64,000 nucleotides of DNA. Source: a candidate division KSB3 bacterium. Lineage in GTDB: Bacteria; Moduliflexota; Moduliflexia; Moduliflexales; Moduliflexaceae. The DNA lies in contig PDSJ01000021.1 of the NCBI GenBank assembly GCA_002748425.1, forward strand, positions 55,467 through 119,466, read 5' to 3'. This document shows positions 24,356 to 33,832 of the stretch, piece by piece. Positions within the stretch are counted from its first letter, which is position 1, and each line of letters begins with the position of its first letter. A model generated the notes under the pieces. That model was given only the letters and a program-made list of their open reading frames with translations. It was not told the DNA's origin and made no database searches. The position numbers and the translations under genes are program-made.

Positions 24356-27274
24356 TCAGAGCACGGTCAGGATTTCGAGAGCTGTTTCGTGTTCGGCGTT
24401 GGCCGCTTGAATGGCATCTTCAGAACCCAGGACAACGACATCGCCCTGATCGCTCACGCGCTCCAGGACTTCCGCAAAATCTTTAAAATCCTGCACTGTT
24501 GTACTGAGGACCTCATCACGAATGTTCTGATGAAATTCATCGTTTTCTCCAAGCAGGTAACGAACCATTGAGCTATAGCCTTTGGCATCAGGCAGCTGAT
24601 AATCGTCGATCTGACCGATTGCGCCGATAATAGTTTTAGTCAGCTCCTCATCGTCCAGCGTCGTATCCTGCAGAAACTTGGCTGTCAGATCGTAATTTTC
24701 CAGCGTTTTCAGCAGATTGGGATCGCGGTAAGACAGATAGCTGAAAAGCCCGGAACGTCGATTGAACGAGCAGAATCCCCCATACGCTCCACCCTGCACC
24801 CGCACTTTCTCCCAGAGCCAGGAGCTACGCAGATACTGCGTGATCACCGCGCTCGAGCCATGATACGTATAGCCGTTTTTGTAAAGATTTGCGCCTTTGG
24901 CCACAAAATTCACCTGAGCCGGAATGGTCAGCCCTTCATGGGAGCTAAAAGGCTGAGGCTTCCATTCGGCGCGCGTCAATTCAGCGGCAGGAAATTCGCT
25001 CAATACCGCCCGTAATGTTGGCTGGAGATGTTCCCAGTTGTCTCCATCCAGGGTGACATTACAAACAAGCGCACTGCGGTTAATCACAATCCGACGGACT
25101 TCTTCCAATTTTTCCAGGACTAGCGGCCAATCCTCCTCAATGTCTGAAGCCAATTTTCGAATAAAAAAGAGCGATGAAACGCCGCTGCTTTGCTCGGAGA
25201 ACCAGGCGGATTCATGGAAATGGGCCCCCAGACGAGTACGGGCCGAAACATGGCCGGAGGGAACCAGACCGGACTCTTTCCGGGCTTTTGTTTCCAGCAC
25301 GATCTGCTTCACGCGTTCCCGATTATCGAGCGTGACGTTCAAAAGTACATCCCGCATAAGTCCAAGCAGATCTTCGACTTGATTCATCGTCGCTTTCCCG
25401 TGTAAAAAGAGCCAGGCGCCGCTCTTGCTCGAGCCCTGAAAGGCGGCGTTGAGAAATGAAGGCCAGATCCCGCCGGTTGTGCGGCCGATTCGTTGTGAGA
25501 GTTTCACAAAATCTTCGCTGCGGGTGCCAAGTTTCACCAGGGCGTTCCCAAAAAGAGCTGCGTATGGCAGCAGGTCCTGCGGCAGGGTATGCAGGTCGAA
25601 GCCCAGATCGAGGTAGAGGATGCCGTTCGTAAACAGATCGTGATACAGAATCTCGCTATCATCGTGCTTGAAGACGTCCAACGGTATCTGTCGGCCCTTT
25701 TTCTCCAAATCCGCCAGAGTCAGCCCCGGCAATTTCGCCAGAACTTCGGGAGCATCGGGAGTCTCCTGCCAACGTTTCAACTCACGCGTTCGTTCGACAA
25801 GTGCGTCCAGCTCTTGGGGCGTCATGACAGCTTTCGCCTCTGCCAACCTCGCCTCTTCATTGATTGTACGGATGTTTTCGATTGCAGGATCGGGTTTCAG
25901 TAAGACAGTACAGCGGTGCGGATTCTCGAGCAGATACGTTTGAATCATGGATTCAAAGAACTGCTGCTCATTCCTGATCTGCTGTTTTACTGCGCGCAAA
26001 GGCTCTTCAAACGCTAAAGGCGCAATCGGGTCCTTGCCGTGCAGCCACGTAGTCAGTGAGGCAAAAAACAGCGAAAGACCACGCGGAAAGCTGCCGGTAT
26101 TCTGCTCTCGCAAGTGGAATTCAATGGTATTTACGGCTGCCTCGATTGTATCGGGATCGATCCCTGTTAGTACCAGCTCGTTCAAGGTCTCCTGGATCAA
26201 ACCTTCGACGGTTTCAGCATCTTCAACGGCAATTCCTGTCAGCCCGGTGGAAAAATATAATTGCCGCAATGAATCATGCAAACCGCCGCCGATGAGGTCC
26301 TCACCCAGGCCGGAGTTGATCAACGCTCTCCGCAGCGGAGAAGCCTGCGTACCGACCAGGATATACCCCAGCATAGCACATGCCAGATCTCTCTGCGGAT
26401 CGCCGCTTTCCGGGAACAGCCAATTCACCGTCATCATCCCTTTTTTCTCCGCGTCTCTTGCTTCAGCAACATGATAGGAAAACGTCAGTTCAGCAGGCTT
26501 TTCAAAAGGTTCTTGCAGACAAATTTCAGGTGAAGGCGTTGAGATCTCGAAATCCCTCAGACGGGAATCAAGGAAGCGCAGACGTTCTTCGGGATCGTCA
26601 TTGCCGTAGAAAAAAATCCGGGAATTGGACGGATGATAATAGCGCGTATGAAAGTCTTTAAATTGTTTATAGCTCAAGTTCGGGATCTCGTCTGGATCGC
26701 CTCCGGATTCCAAGCCGTACACATTGTCCGGAAAAAGCGAATGCTGAGAATAGCGATACAGCAGACTGTCGGGTGAAGAAAATGCGCCTTTCATTTCATT
26801 GAACACCACGCCTTTGAGGCGCAGCGCCTGAGCAGGATCGTCAAGTTCGTAGTGCCAGCCTTCCTGCTCAAAAATACGGCGGCTGATGCAGGGATAGAAA
26901 ACAGCATCAAGATATACATCAATTAAATTGTAGAAGTCCTTCAGATTCTGGCTTGCCAGCGGATATACGGTTTTATCGGGAAAGGTAAAGGCGTTTAAAA
27001 AGGTGTTCAGAGAACCTTTTAAGAGCTCCACAAACGGTTCTTTGAGCGGATATTTTCGAGAGCCGCAGAGCACTGAATGCTCCAGGATATGTGGCAGGCC
27101 GCTGGAATCATCCGGCGGTGTACGAAAGCTGATGCCAAAAACCTTGTTGTCGTCACTATTTTCTAAAGAGAGCAGTTCAGCGCCGCTTTTAAGATGTGTA
27201 AAGTGGGTCGCTTTTGTCTTGATTTCAGGAATCTCCCGTATCTGAATCACCTCAAATCCATGTATTCTTGCCAT
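24356..27274 (-). CDS. M16C metallopeptidase, PreP-like (presequence protease family)
   Basis: 972 residues, the length expected for PreP/insulinase-related M16C enzymes with four M16 domains in one chain. The inverted zinc motif HILEH (His62, Glu65, His66) sits in LPHILEHSVLCGSRKYPLKEPF, diagnostic for the PreP subgroup. These enzymes form a closed chamber and degrade short unstructured peptides, such as cleaved signal sequences. No signal peptide is evident, so it is probably cytoplasmic. AAGGAAG precedes the ATG at 27274. It is followed on the same strand by the yggS-like gene about 1 kb from the two-component operon, without evident co-transcription with that unit. Confidence 0.94.
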   Translation of the reverse strand: MARIHGFEVIQIREIPEIKTKATHFTHLKSGAELLSLENSDDNKVFGISFRTPPDDSSGLPHILEHSVLCGSRKYPLKEPFVELLKGSLNTFLNAFTFPDKTVYPLASQNLKDFYNLIDVYLDAVFYPCISRRIFEQEGWHYELDDPAQALRLKGVVFNEMKGAFSSPDSLLYRYSQHSLFPDNVYGLESGGDPDEIPNLSYKQFKDFHTRYYHPSNSRIFFYGNDDPEERLRFLDSRLRDFEISTPSPEICLQEPFEKPAELTFSYHVAEARDAEKKGMMTVNWLFPESGDPQRDLACAMLGYILVGTQASPLRRALINSGLGEDLIGGGLHDSLRQLYFSTGLTGIAVEDAETVEGLIQETLNELVLTGIDPDTIEAAVNTIEFHLREQNTGSFPRGLSLFFASLTTWLHGKDPIAPLAFEEPLRAVKQQIRNEQQFFESMIQTYLLENPHRCTVLLKPDPAIENIRTINEEARLAEAKAVMTPQELDALVERTRELKRWQETPDAPEVLAKLPGLTLADLEKKGRQIPLDVFKHDDSEILYHDLFTNGILYLDLGFDLHTLPQDLLPYAALFGNALVKLGTRSEDFVKLSQRIGRTTGGIWPSFLNAAFQGSSKSGAWLFLHGKATMNQVEDLLGLMRDVLLNVTLDNRERVKQIVLETKARKESGLVPSGHVSARTRLGAHFHESAWFSEQSSGVSSLFFIRKLASDIEEDWPLVLEKLEEVRRIVINRSALVCNVTLDGDNWEHLQPTLRAVLSEFPAAELTRAEWKPQPFSSHEGLTIPAQVNFVAKGANLYKNGYTYHGSSAVITQYLRSSWLWEKVRVQGGAYGGFCSFNRRSGLFSYLSYRDPNLLKTLENYDLTAKFLQDTTLDDEELTKTIIGAIGQIDDYQLPDAKGYSSMVRYLLGENDEFHQNIRDEVLSTTVQDFKDFAEVLERVSDQGDVVVLGSEDAIQAANAEHETALEILTVL

Positions 27275-27358
27275 ACGCTTCCTTCATGTCTGCGAACAAT
27301 GTTCTGTGTATCCTGCAGGGGCACAGCTGCCGGGTAACGCACACGTTTTTCGCCTTTT

Positions 27359-28036
27359 TCAGCGATATTGCCGCTTGCCGAAGACAATGGTACCAAGACG
27401 AATCATGCTTGCGCCTTCCTCAATGGCGACCTGATAGGAATCTGACATCCCCATTGACAGGGTCTTCAGCGAAACATTTGGAATGTCAAGCAGCGCGAGT
27501 CGATCGTAAATCTTTCTGGCCTGACGAAAATAGGGACGGCTCTCCTCGGGATCGGGCGAAAAGACTCCCATAGTCATCAGACCTTCCAAACGCACATTGT
27601 CCAATCTGGCGATTTCCCGCACCAGTCGCTCAATAGCGTCATATTCCGGAGGCATCCCGGACTTTGAATCTTCACTGCCGATATTCACCTCAACATATAT
27701 CGGCACCACTTTAGCAATACGAGCTGCCCGCGCATCGATTGCTTTTGCGCTGTCAAGAGAGTCAACGGTCTGGAACAGATCAAAAATCGACAGCGCCTTA
27801 TTAATCTTATTTTTCTGTAACGAGCCGATTAAATGCCACTCAAGTTCACGGGCACGTTCTCCAAGAGCCGTCAACATTTTTTCAGCTTCCTGCACATAAT
27901 TTTCGCCAATGTGCTCAGCTCCGGCATCGATCGCTTCAAGCACTTCTTCAACACTTCGGGTTTTGGCGGCAAGCACAATTGTCACATGATCGGGGACTTC
28001 CCCGCGTATTCTCTGATAATTTTCTCTAATACTCAT
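27359..28036 (-). CDS. yggS: YggS/PLPBP family pyridoxal phosphate homeostasis protein
   Basis: About 225 residues from the ATG at 28036 (MSIRENYQRIRGEV), where family members normally start; the ORF-track ATG at 28054 adds six residues. GAGGG and AGAGGA precede the chosen start. Conserved features: the PLP lysine in VLAAKTRS (Lys25), GENYVQEAEKM, WHLIGSLQKNK, VNIGSEDSKSG and LSMGMSDSYQVAIEEG, and RLGTIVFGKR at the end. PLPBP proteins bind PLP without known catalysis and balance vitamin B6 and amino acid pools. It lies 84 bases upstream of the M16C gene on the same strand, so the pair may be an operon. Confidence 0.94.
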   Translation of the reverse strand: MSIRENYQRIRGEVPDHVTIVLAAKTRSVEEVLEAIDAGAEHIGENYVQEAEKMLTALGERARELEWHLIGSLQKNKINKALSIFDLFQTVDSLDSAKAIDARAARIAKVVPIYVEVNIGSEDSKSGMPPEYDAIERLVREIARLDNVRLEGLMTMGVFSPDPEESRPYFRQARKIYDRLALLDIPNVSLKTLSMGMSDSYQVAIEEGASMIRLGTIVFGKRQYR

Positions 28037-28339
28037 TCCTCTGCCCTCATCCATGTTCTCTTGACAAAACTCTTTCCTCGCAATTACGACGGATCAGCTC
28101 TTCTGAAGATATCTCTCGACGAGCCCGCGAAAAAGTCAAGGACTCTTTCGCCAGGAAGATGAGAGAAAAGCAGAGAATATGAAAACAAGAGGTTGCCGTC
28201 CCGATATCATCCCTTTATCCAACATGCTTCAAGACAACGCATTGCTGCTGGTGGGGGCGGCAAGGTGTGCGTTTCAAGCCGATCGTAGCCTTCCTTAGCC
28301 ATCGGTGCCCTCCTAGGCAGCGTTACATGACCTGAGACA
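28037..28339. other. 303-bp intergenic region, no gene recognised
   Basis: The region lies between the response regulator stop and yggS. A TTGACA (plus) near 28059 and a TTGACT (minus) near 28131 are the only promoter-like boxes; the latter could serve yggS but has no -10. No clear terminator or ORF is present. Confidence 0.35.
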
Positions 28340-29710
28340 TCAGTCTTTCAGGTGATATTTCTGAATGCGGTATTGCAGGGTTTTATAGCTGATACCCAAT
28401 AATTCTGAAGCACGTTTGATGCTCCAGTTACTTTTCTTCAAAGCCGACTCGATCAGACTGCGTTCGAGATGCTCCAGTGAGATCCCTTCGTCAGGGATCC
28501 TGAAATTCCTGATGTCCTGCGGGGCTGGAGGAGAAACTGCCTCCTGGAGTTTTTCTGGCAGAGTCTCGATTTCGATGCGATCGTGATCGGAGAGAATGAC
28601 ACTGCGTTCAATCACCGATTCCAGCTCACGCACGTTGCCTTCCCATCGATAATCCATCAGGCGTTTCGTCACATTCGAGGCGATGCTCTGGATCGCTTTG
28701 CCGTGTTTGGCATTGTATTTTGTGAGAAAATGCTGCGCCAGATAACTAATATCTTCCCTGCGCGCGCGTAAAGGAGGTAAATAGATCGGGACGACGTTCA
28801 GACGATAGTACAGATCCTGTCGAAAACGCCCTTCCTTGACTTCTTCCTCAAGTTCTTTGTTGGTGGCAGCCAGCAGGCGTACGTTGACTCTAATGGTCTG
28901 TGTGCCACCGACCCGTTGAAATTCGCCCTCCTGAAGCACCCGCAGCAACTTGGCTTGCAGCGTGATGTCGAGGTCTCCGATCTCATCAAGAAAGAGAGTG
29001 CTGTTGTCAGCCTCCTCAAACAGGCCTTTCTTCTGACTGTGTGCGCCGGTAAAAGCGCCTTTTTCATGGCCGAACATTTCACTTTCCAGCAAACTGTCGG
29101 GGATGGCGGCGCAATTGACCGCCAGAAAACGCCGATCCTTACGCTTGCTGTGATAGTGCAGGGCTCGCGCGACCAGCTCTTTGCCAGTACCGCTTTCACC
29201 GTAAATAATGACCGTTGATTCGCTCGGGGCGATTTTTTCGATCATTTTAAAGACGTCTTGCATTTTAGGAGAGCGGCCGATGATGTTATGAAAATCGTGG
29301 CGTTCTTGAAGTTCCTGCCGCAGCGATCGATTTTCATCGCTCAGTTTTTTACGGCTCAGAGCCCGTTCGACCACCAGCGTTAACTGCTCCTTGCCGAGCG
29401 GTTTTGCGAGATAATCGTAGGCTCCTTTTTTAACGGCATCAACCGCGGACTCCAGGGACCCATAAGCTGTCACAACGACAACAACGATCTCCGGATCGCA
29501 GTCCTTAATGTGTTCTAAGAGTTCGACCCCATCCATGCCGGGCATACGTAAATCCGTCAAAACCACATCAACCGGATCGTGTTTGATATACTCCAGAGCG
29601 TCGACCCCCGACCCGACCACAATGACTTCACAGCCGCGATCTTCAAGAATATCGCGCACGATTTCGCGTTGAATCGCTTCATCATCGACAATGAGAATTT
29701 TTCCTTCCAT
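28340..29710 (-). CDS. NtrC-family sigma-54-dependent response regulator
   Basis: 456 residues with the full three-domain layout. The receiver domain (1-120) has Asp9/Asp10 and phosphoacceptor Asp53 in LTDLRMPGMDG. The AAA+ domain has Walker A GESGTGKE, the sigma-54 contact loop GAFTGA and Walker B LFLDEIGDLD. The Fis-type HTH (ALKKSNWSIKRASELLGISYKTLQYRIQKY) is at the C-terminus. It would activate RpoN-dependent promoters when phosphorylated by the kinase encoded two bases upstream. The order htrA, kinase, regulator suggests an envelope or stress response, by analogy to ZraSR/AtoSC-type systems. Targets are unknown; no obvious -24/-12 site was noticed in the window. Confidence 0.95.
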   Translation of the reverse strand: MEGKILIVDDEAIQREIVRDILEDRGCEVIVVGSGVDALEYIKHDPVDVVLTDLRMPGMDGVELLEHIKDCDPEIVVVVVTAYGSLESAVDAVKKGAYDYLAKPLGKEQLTLVVERALSRKKLSDENRSLRQELQERHDFHNIIGRSPKMQDVFKMIEKIAPSESTVIIYGESGTGKELVARALHYHSKRKDRRFLAVNCAAIPDSLLESEMFGHEKGAFTGAHSQKKGLFEEADNSTLFLDEIGDLDITLQAKLLRVLQEGEFQRVGGTQTIRVNVRLLAATNKELEEEVKEGRFRQDLYYRLNVVPIYLPPLRARREDISYLAQHFLTKYNAKHGKAIQSIASNVTKRLMDYRWEGNVRELESVIERSVILSDHDRIEIETLPEKLQEAVSPPAPQDIRNFRIPDEGISLEHLERSLIESALKKSNWSIKRASELLGISYKTLQYRIQKYHLKD

Positions 29711-29712
29711 AC

Positions 29713-31173
29713 TTATGCTCCCTCTGCGATCGGCAGCAACAGGGTGATCGTCGTCCCATGTCCTTCTTCACTCTTGACATCAATCGTACCGCGATGATCT
29801 TCGATTACGCGGTTGACAATCGAAAGCCCAAGACCGGTCCCTTCTTCTTTTGTGGTAAAATAGGGCTGAAAGATGCTTTCCTGATGCTGTGTTGGAATCC
29901 CTGGTCCTGTATCTGTAAAACTGATCCGGCACAACGGGCCGTGTGTCTTCTGATCGTCTGCACAAGTGTCGGCTTTCACACATAAACGCCCACCTTCTTC
30001 CATCGCCTGAATGGCATTGAGACTAATGTTCAGATAGGCGGTTTTCATCAAGCCTTCGTCAGCCCGGATGTTCAGGTCGTCTGACTCAATGTCAAGGTAA
30101 AAGTCTATGCCGCGCTGCGCTGCCTCATTTTCAAGCAGTTGAACGATTTGCTGCAAGAGCGGCTGAAGCGGAATAACTTTCATATCGGGATGTAAAGGAC
30201 GTGAGACCTGTAAAAAGTCAGACACCAGCTTGTTCAAGCGCTGTAACTCAGTTTTGATATTCGTCACATACGTATCGAATTTTTGCTGCCGACGGGCCTC
30301 CTGTGGTGAAAAACGATCGCGCAGGTGATCGACAATCAGGCTGATTGAGTTGAGCGGGTTCCGGATTTCGTGCGCCAGTCTGGCCCCCAGCTCGCCCAGG
30401 GCAGCCATGTGTTCGGAGCGATGCACCCGCTGTTCGAGAGCTTTATGTTCCTGGAGCTTTGCAGCCATTTCATTAAAGCCCGAGATCAAAATTTGCAGTT
30501 CGCCGCCGCCGCTGCTGTTGACGCGAGTATGAAAATTTCCCTCTGCCACGGCTTTTGACGCAGCAACGAGTTGCTCAATTGGTTTGGTAAAGCGATTCAC
30601 AGTGAACACTGCAATTGCAGTGCCGGCAATAAAAATAATGCCGATCCATACGATGTTGGAATATTTAGCTTTTTTGATCAGATATTCCAGATCGTTCATG
30701 ATCAGGACAATATTGATATAGCCGCGCTTCATCCCATTTTCATACACCGGAAAGGTGACATCATACGTATTGATATGCTTTTTCAGCAGGCGATCCCAAA
30801 TGTTATCGCCAGCGCGATTGACCCGGATATCTTCAAGCTCTTTCAGCGAGAGTCCTACGTCTTCCGGGGTTGAACTGGCGATGACCGTATGATGCAGATC
30901 GAGCAGGGAAACCTGTACCGCGCGGCCCCCCTGTCCCATTCGCAGCAGCAGATTATGCTGGAGAGTCCTCTGAGCGCTTCGAGTCAGAAATTGCTGGATT
31001 TCAAGGACATTCCCAACGTTCTCAAGCGATTTGACATGCTGAACAACTTGCTGCAGCAGTTCGGCTTCACCGCGATCGAAAATAGTATATGACACAAGAA
31101 ACGTCGCTCCTAAAATGAGAACCATCAATCCGATCAGTTTTGTTTTGAGTGACATATTCTGTGTGTGCGGCAT
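29713..31173 (-). CDS. Membrane sensor histidine kinase (NtrB/ZraS-like)
   Basis: 486 residues. A first membrane helix (about 12-31), a periplasmic sensor segment (32-172) with no recognisable fold, and a second helix (173-192) are followed by HAMP (193-245), the HisKA phosphoacceptor His268 in LAHEIRNPLNS and a HATPase with NISLNAIQAM (N box), DTGPGIP and GTGLGLSIV. It phosphorylates the adjacent regulator. The first ATG (31173) is used; an ATG six codons later is also possible and neither has a clear ribosome site. A stable hairpin ends ten bases before the first ATG, so translation or transcript level may be controlled there. Confidence 0.94.
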   Translation of the reverse strand: MPHTQNMSLKTKLIGLMVLILGATFLVSYTIFDRGEAELLQQVVQHVKSLENVGNVLEIQQFLTRSAQRTLQHNLLLRMGQGGRAVQVSLLDLHHTVIASSTPEDVGLSLKELEDIRVNRAGDNIWDRLLKKHINTYDVTFPVYENGMKRGYINIVLIMNDLEYLIKKAKYSNIVWIGIIFIAGTAIAVFTVNRFTKPIEQLVAASKAVAEGNFHTRVNSSGGGELQILISGFNEMAAKLQEHKALEQRVHRSEHMAALGELGARLAHEIRNPLNSISLIVDHLRDRFSPQEARRQQKFDTYVTNIKTELQRLNKLVSDFLQVSRPLHPDMKVIPLQPLLQQIVQLLENEAAQRGIDFYLDIESDDLNIRADEGLMKTAYLNISLNAIQAMEEGGRLCVKADTCADDQKTHGPLCRISFTDTGPGIPTQHQESIFQPYFTTKEEGTGLGLSIVNRVIEDHRGTIDVKSEEGHGTTITLLLPIAEGA

Positions 31174-31182
31174 AAAGGATGA

Positions 31183-31213
31183 GCCGTCAGGCAGTTCAGC
31201 ACTGCCTGACGGC
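31183..31213 (-). terminator. 13-bp hairpin between htrA and kinase gene
   Basis: The arms gccgtcaggcagt (31183-31195) and actgcctgacggc (31201-31213) pair perfectly over 13 bp with a 5-base loop. On the minus strand it follows the htrA stop by about 35 bases and is followed by catcctttATG, the kinase start. The T-tract is short. It could be a partial terminator that lowers kinase/regulator expression relative to HtrA, an RNA-processing stem, or a translation-blocking stem. Confidence 0.6.
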
Positions 31214-31248
31214 GGAGGTTGAGTAATCTCCTTTGGGGAGATCCTGCT

Positions 31249-32709
31249 TTATTCTGCGCTGACGACGACAAAGAGGGTGTTTCCGCCTCGTTGAATCAGA
31301 GCCAGAAAACTTTTCTCATCGCCGAGTCTTTTCATCGCATCATTATAGTCCTCAATCGAGTGAAGCGGCTTTTTATTGATCTCTTTGATCAGGTCACCGC
31401 GCCGTAAACCAGCCTCAGAGGCCGGACTGTGCGGCTCGACATTCGAGATAACGACTCCGTCCTCACCGATGTAGCCAAGCTTATTAGCAACGTTGTCCGT
31501 CAATTCCTGTACGCTCAGTCCAAATCTTGCTGCGGTTTCGCTCGGTGCTTCAGCTGTAATCTGGCTGTCGCCAGGCTGTTCACCGAGAAGCACGTTGATG
31601 GTTTTCTTTTTACCGTTCCGAATAACGACGACATCGACTTTCTTCTGCACTGCGGTCCTGGCGACGATGTTCTTCAAGCTGTTCGGCCCGTCAATCGCCT
31701 GCCCATCAAATGTGATAATCACGTCGCCGCGTTCGAGTCCGGCTTTCTCGGCCGGGCTGCCTTTCAACACGTCACCGACCAGAGTACCGGTGGTGTCCTC
31801 CAGATCGAAGCCTTTCGCGATTTCAGGCGTCACAGCCTGAATCATGACCCCAAGCCATCCCCGAACGACCTTTCCATCTTTGATCAGGCTGTGTTGAATC
31901 GATTTGGCCATGTCGATTGGAATGGCAAAGCCGATGCCCTGATAACCGCCGCTGCGGCTGAAAATCGCCGTATTGATCCCGATGACCTGCCCGTAAATAT
32001 TTACCAGAGGACCGCCGCTGTTTCCAGGGTTAATCGCAGCATCGGTCTGAATGAAATCTTCATAATCGTTGATCCCGATGTTCGAGCGTCCTTCAGCGCT
32101 GATAATACCAGCCGTCACCGTCTGAGATAAGCCAAAGGGCGTACCGATCGCGATCGCCCAGTCACCCACTTCGAGTTCATCCGAGCTACCGAGTGTAACT
32201 GTCGGGAGATCATCGCCATCAATTTTAATCACGGCAACATCAGTCTTAGGATCGGTTCCAATAATCTTGGCATCAAATTCGCGCTTATCGGCAAGTGTGA
32301 CTTTGATGATATCAGCATTTTCCACAACGTGATTGTTTGTAAGAATGTATCCGTCGTCACTCGTGATAAATCCTGAACCAAGTCCCTGACGTTTAAATTC
32401 CCGATTCTGGGGGATATCACCAAAAAAGCGCCGCATGAAGTCGTCGCCCCAAAATTCATGAAAGTGCTGGGTGCCCCGAGCCTGATTTCTCACTGTCTGT
32501 TCAGTACTGATATACACGACGGCCGGACCGACATCTTTCACAATATCCCGAAAGGTTTGACTCAAACTTTCGAGACCTTTGCGCATGTCGGACTCAGCGT
32601 GGATATGTTCCTGAACACTGAATGTCGTGAAAAACAGCGCACACACTACCAGGCCGACCGTGATAAACAGATTTTTGTTTTGTAAGCGCAATGCGTTGAT
32701 CGTTTTCAT
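31249..32709 (-). CDS. htrA: HtrA/DegP-type periplasmic serine protease with two PDZ domains
   Basis: 486 residues from the ATG at 32709, which has GAGGAGA nine bases upstream; the ORF-track start at 32718 is a TTG. An N-terminal signal anchor (LFITVGLVVCALFFTTF) leads to a trypsin-like domain with triad His in LTNNHVVENAD, Asp in PKTDVAVIKI and Ser in NPGNSGGPLVN. PDZ1 (about 285-375, GWLGVMIQAVTPEIAKGF) and PDZ2 (about 400-486) follow. DegP/DegQ proteins degrade or refold damaged periplasmic proteins as caged oligomers. The gene heads a unit with the downstream histidine kinase and sigma-54 regulator. DegP versus DegQ cannot be settled from sequence alone. Confidence 0.95.
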   Translation of the reverse strand: MKTINALRLQNKNLFITVGLVVCALFFTTFSVQEHIHAESDMRKGLESLSQTFRDIVKDVGPAVVYISTEQTVRNQARGTQHFHEFWGDDFMRRFFGDIPQNREFKRQGLGSGFITSDDGYILTNNHVVENADIIKVTLADKREFDAKIIGTDPKTDVAVIKIDGDDLPTVTLGSSDELEVGDWAIAIGTPFGLSQTVTAGIISAEGRSNIGINDYEDFIQTDAAINPGNSGGPLVNIYGQVIGINTAIFSRSGGYQGIGFAIPIDMAKSIQHSLIKDGKVVRGWLGVMIQAVTPEIAKGFDLEDTTGTLVGDVLKGSPAEKAGLERGDVIITFDGQAIDGPNSLKNIVARTAVQKKVDVVVIRNGKKKTINVLLGEQPGDSQITAEAPSETAARFGLSVQELTDNVANKLGYIGEDGVVISNVEPHSPASEAGLRRGDLIKEINKKPLHSIEDYNDAMKRLGDEKSFLALIQRGGNTLFVVVSAE

Positions 32710-33348
32710 AAAAATCAATCTCCTCTATGACTCTGAAAAATCGTAGTCCCGATCCCCTGCTAACTGATTACACGTATGCGTGTGTCCGGATCTGCGATTT
32801 TTAGAAACGCCGTAACTTGCTGCGGCATCTCTTCTGTTAATAAATATGCTTCAAGCACTCTGCTCTCTTCCGGCAAATCCTTTTCCATGACTTGTCCGCG
32901 GACTCTTTTTTATGACGACATCATGGTGCAGGATCCTGATGTATTACATCATACAAAGACCGTGCCATGTGAGACAGGTAGAACGCTGTCAAGGCGCAAT
33001 CACTCGTTTTCATGGAGTTTTCTGTAAGCGGCAGCTTGACAGACACGAAACCTACACAAGACCTCATATCAGGTATTTCTATCTGCGATCCTGAGACATT
33101 TATCATGCAAGTTATTGAATATCAGGATGATATGGTTTTTACGCCCGAATCTCAGCGTACCCCATTTACGGCATTAGCCTTCTCACAAAATGGATGAATC
33201 AGCCGTCTAGCGGACCGTATCCGTCTTCCTAAAGAAAAAAAGCAGGTTAAACTTGACACATAAAGATGAAAATTTTAAGTAGGATTTTTATAGACACGCG
33301 TTTAAAGAATGTCTCTCCAGTAAGAAGACGCCCAACAGGAATACGACA
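32710..33348. other. 639-bp divergent intergenic region between htrA and hsp20
   Basis: Four small ORFs of 60-83 codons overlap here on both strands (e.g. 32776-33027, 33012-33197, 32921-33106). None has a ribosome site plus a recognisable product, and I do not accept them. A TTGACA facing hsp20 is at 33253, and a minus-strand TTGACA (complement of 32983 region) faces htrA. The length and position between two stress genes suggest regulation in both directions, but no known heat-shock operator (e.g. CIRCE) is seen. Confidence 0.4.
33253..33285 (+). promoter_or_regulatory. Putative hsp20-lon promoter region
   Basis: TTGACA at 33253-33258 is followed by an A/T-rich stretch. TAAGTA lies at 17-base spacing and TAGGAT (33280-33285) at 21, so the -10 is uncertain. 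It is about 65-95 bases upstream of the hsp20 ATG. No CIRCE-like inverted repeat accompanies it. Confidence 0.4.
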
Positions 33349-33804
33349 ATGCCAGTGTACACAAAATGGAATGCTGTTGATGACATGTTTGGGCTGAACG
33401 AAACGCTTGACTGCGTGATAGAACTTGTAAAAGAAATCGTTCCCCGCCGGAAATTGGATTCTTATTCAAGCTGGATTCCGGCAGCCGATATGTATGAAAC
33501 CGAATCGGCCGTGATACTCCATGTTGAACTGACGGGCATCGATAAAGAGGCGCTGGAGCTTAGCTATCAGGAAGGATATCTTGTGCTCAGGGGTCGGCGC
33601 TCGTTCAGTCCGGAAATGCAATCGGCGAAAATTCTCAGAATCGAACGAATGTACGGTGCCTTTCAACGGACCTTTTTGATTCCGACAGCCATCGACTCTC
33701 AACTTAGTACTGCTTCTTACGAGAACGGATTGTTATATATTCGCTTAGTAAAACGCCAGAAAGGCCAAGACGCGCACGTCAACGTGCCGATTACTTTTAC
33801 ATAA
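33349..33804 (+). CDS. Small heat shock protein, Hsp20/alpha-crystallin family
   Basis: 151 residues, typical for bacterial sHsps. The alpha-crystallin domain spans about 42-140: WIPAADMYETESAVILHVELTGI, YGAFQRTFLIPTAID, and ENGLLYIRLVKR, the equivalent of the GVLxIxxPK motif. Such proteins bind unfolding clients in large oligomers. AGGA lies about eight bases before the ATG. The lon gene starts about 30 bases downstream, so holdase and protease are probably co-expressed. The C-terminal I-x-I-like segment is NVPITFT, a weak version of the oligomerisation anchor. Confidence 0.93.
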   Translation: MPVYTKWNAVDDMFGLNETLDCVIELVKEIVPRRKLDSYSSWIPAADMYETESAVILHVELTGIDKEALELSYQEGYLVLRGRRSFSPEMQSAKILRIERMYGAFQRTFLIPTAIDSQLSTASYENGLLYIRLVKRQKGQDAHVNVPITFT

Positions 33805-33832
33805 AGACGAAGGAAGGAGTTTGAAAGACGCT

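Noticed and set aside
33012-33197. 61-codon ORF between htrA and hsp20
   Set aside because: No ribosome site, overlaps an opposite-strand ORF of similar size, and no family resemblance.
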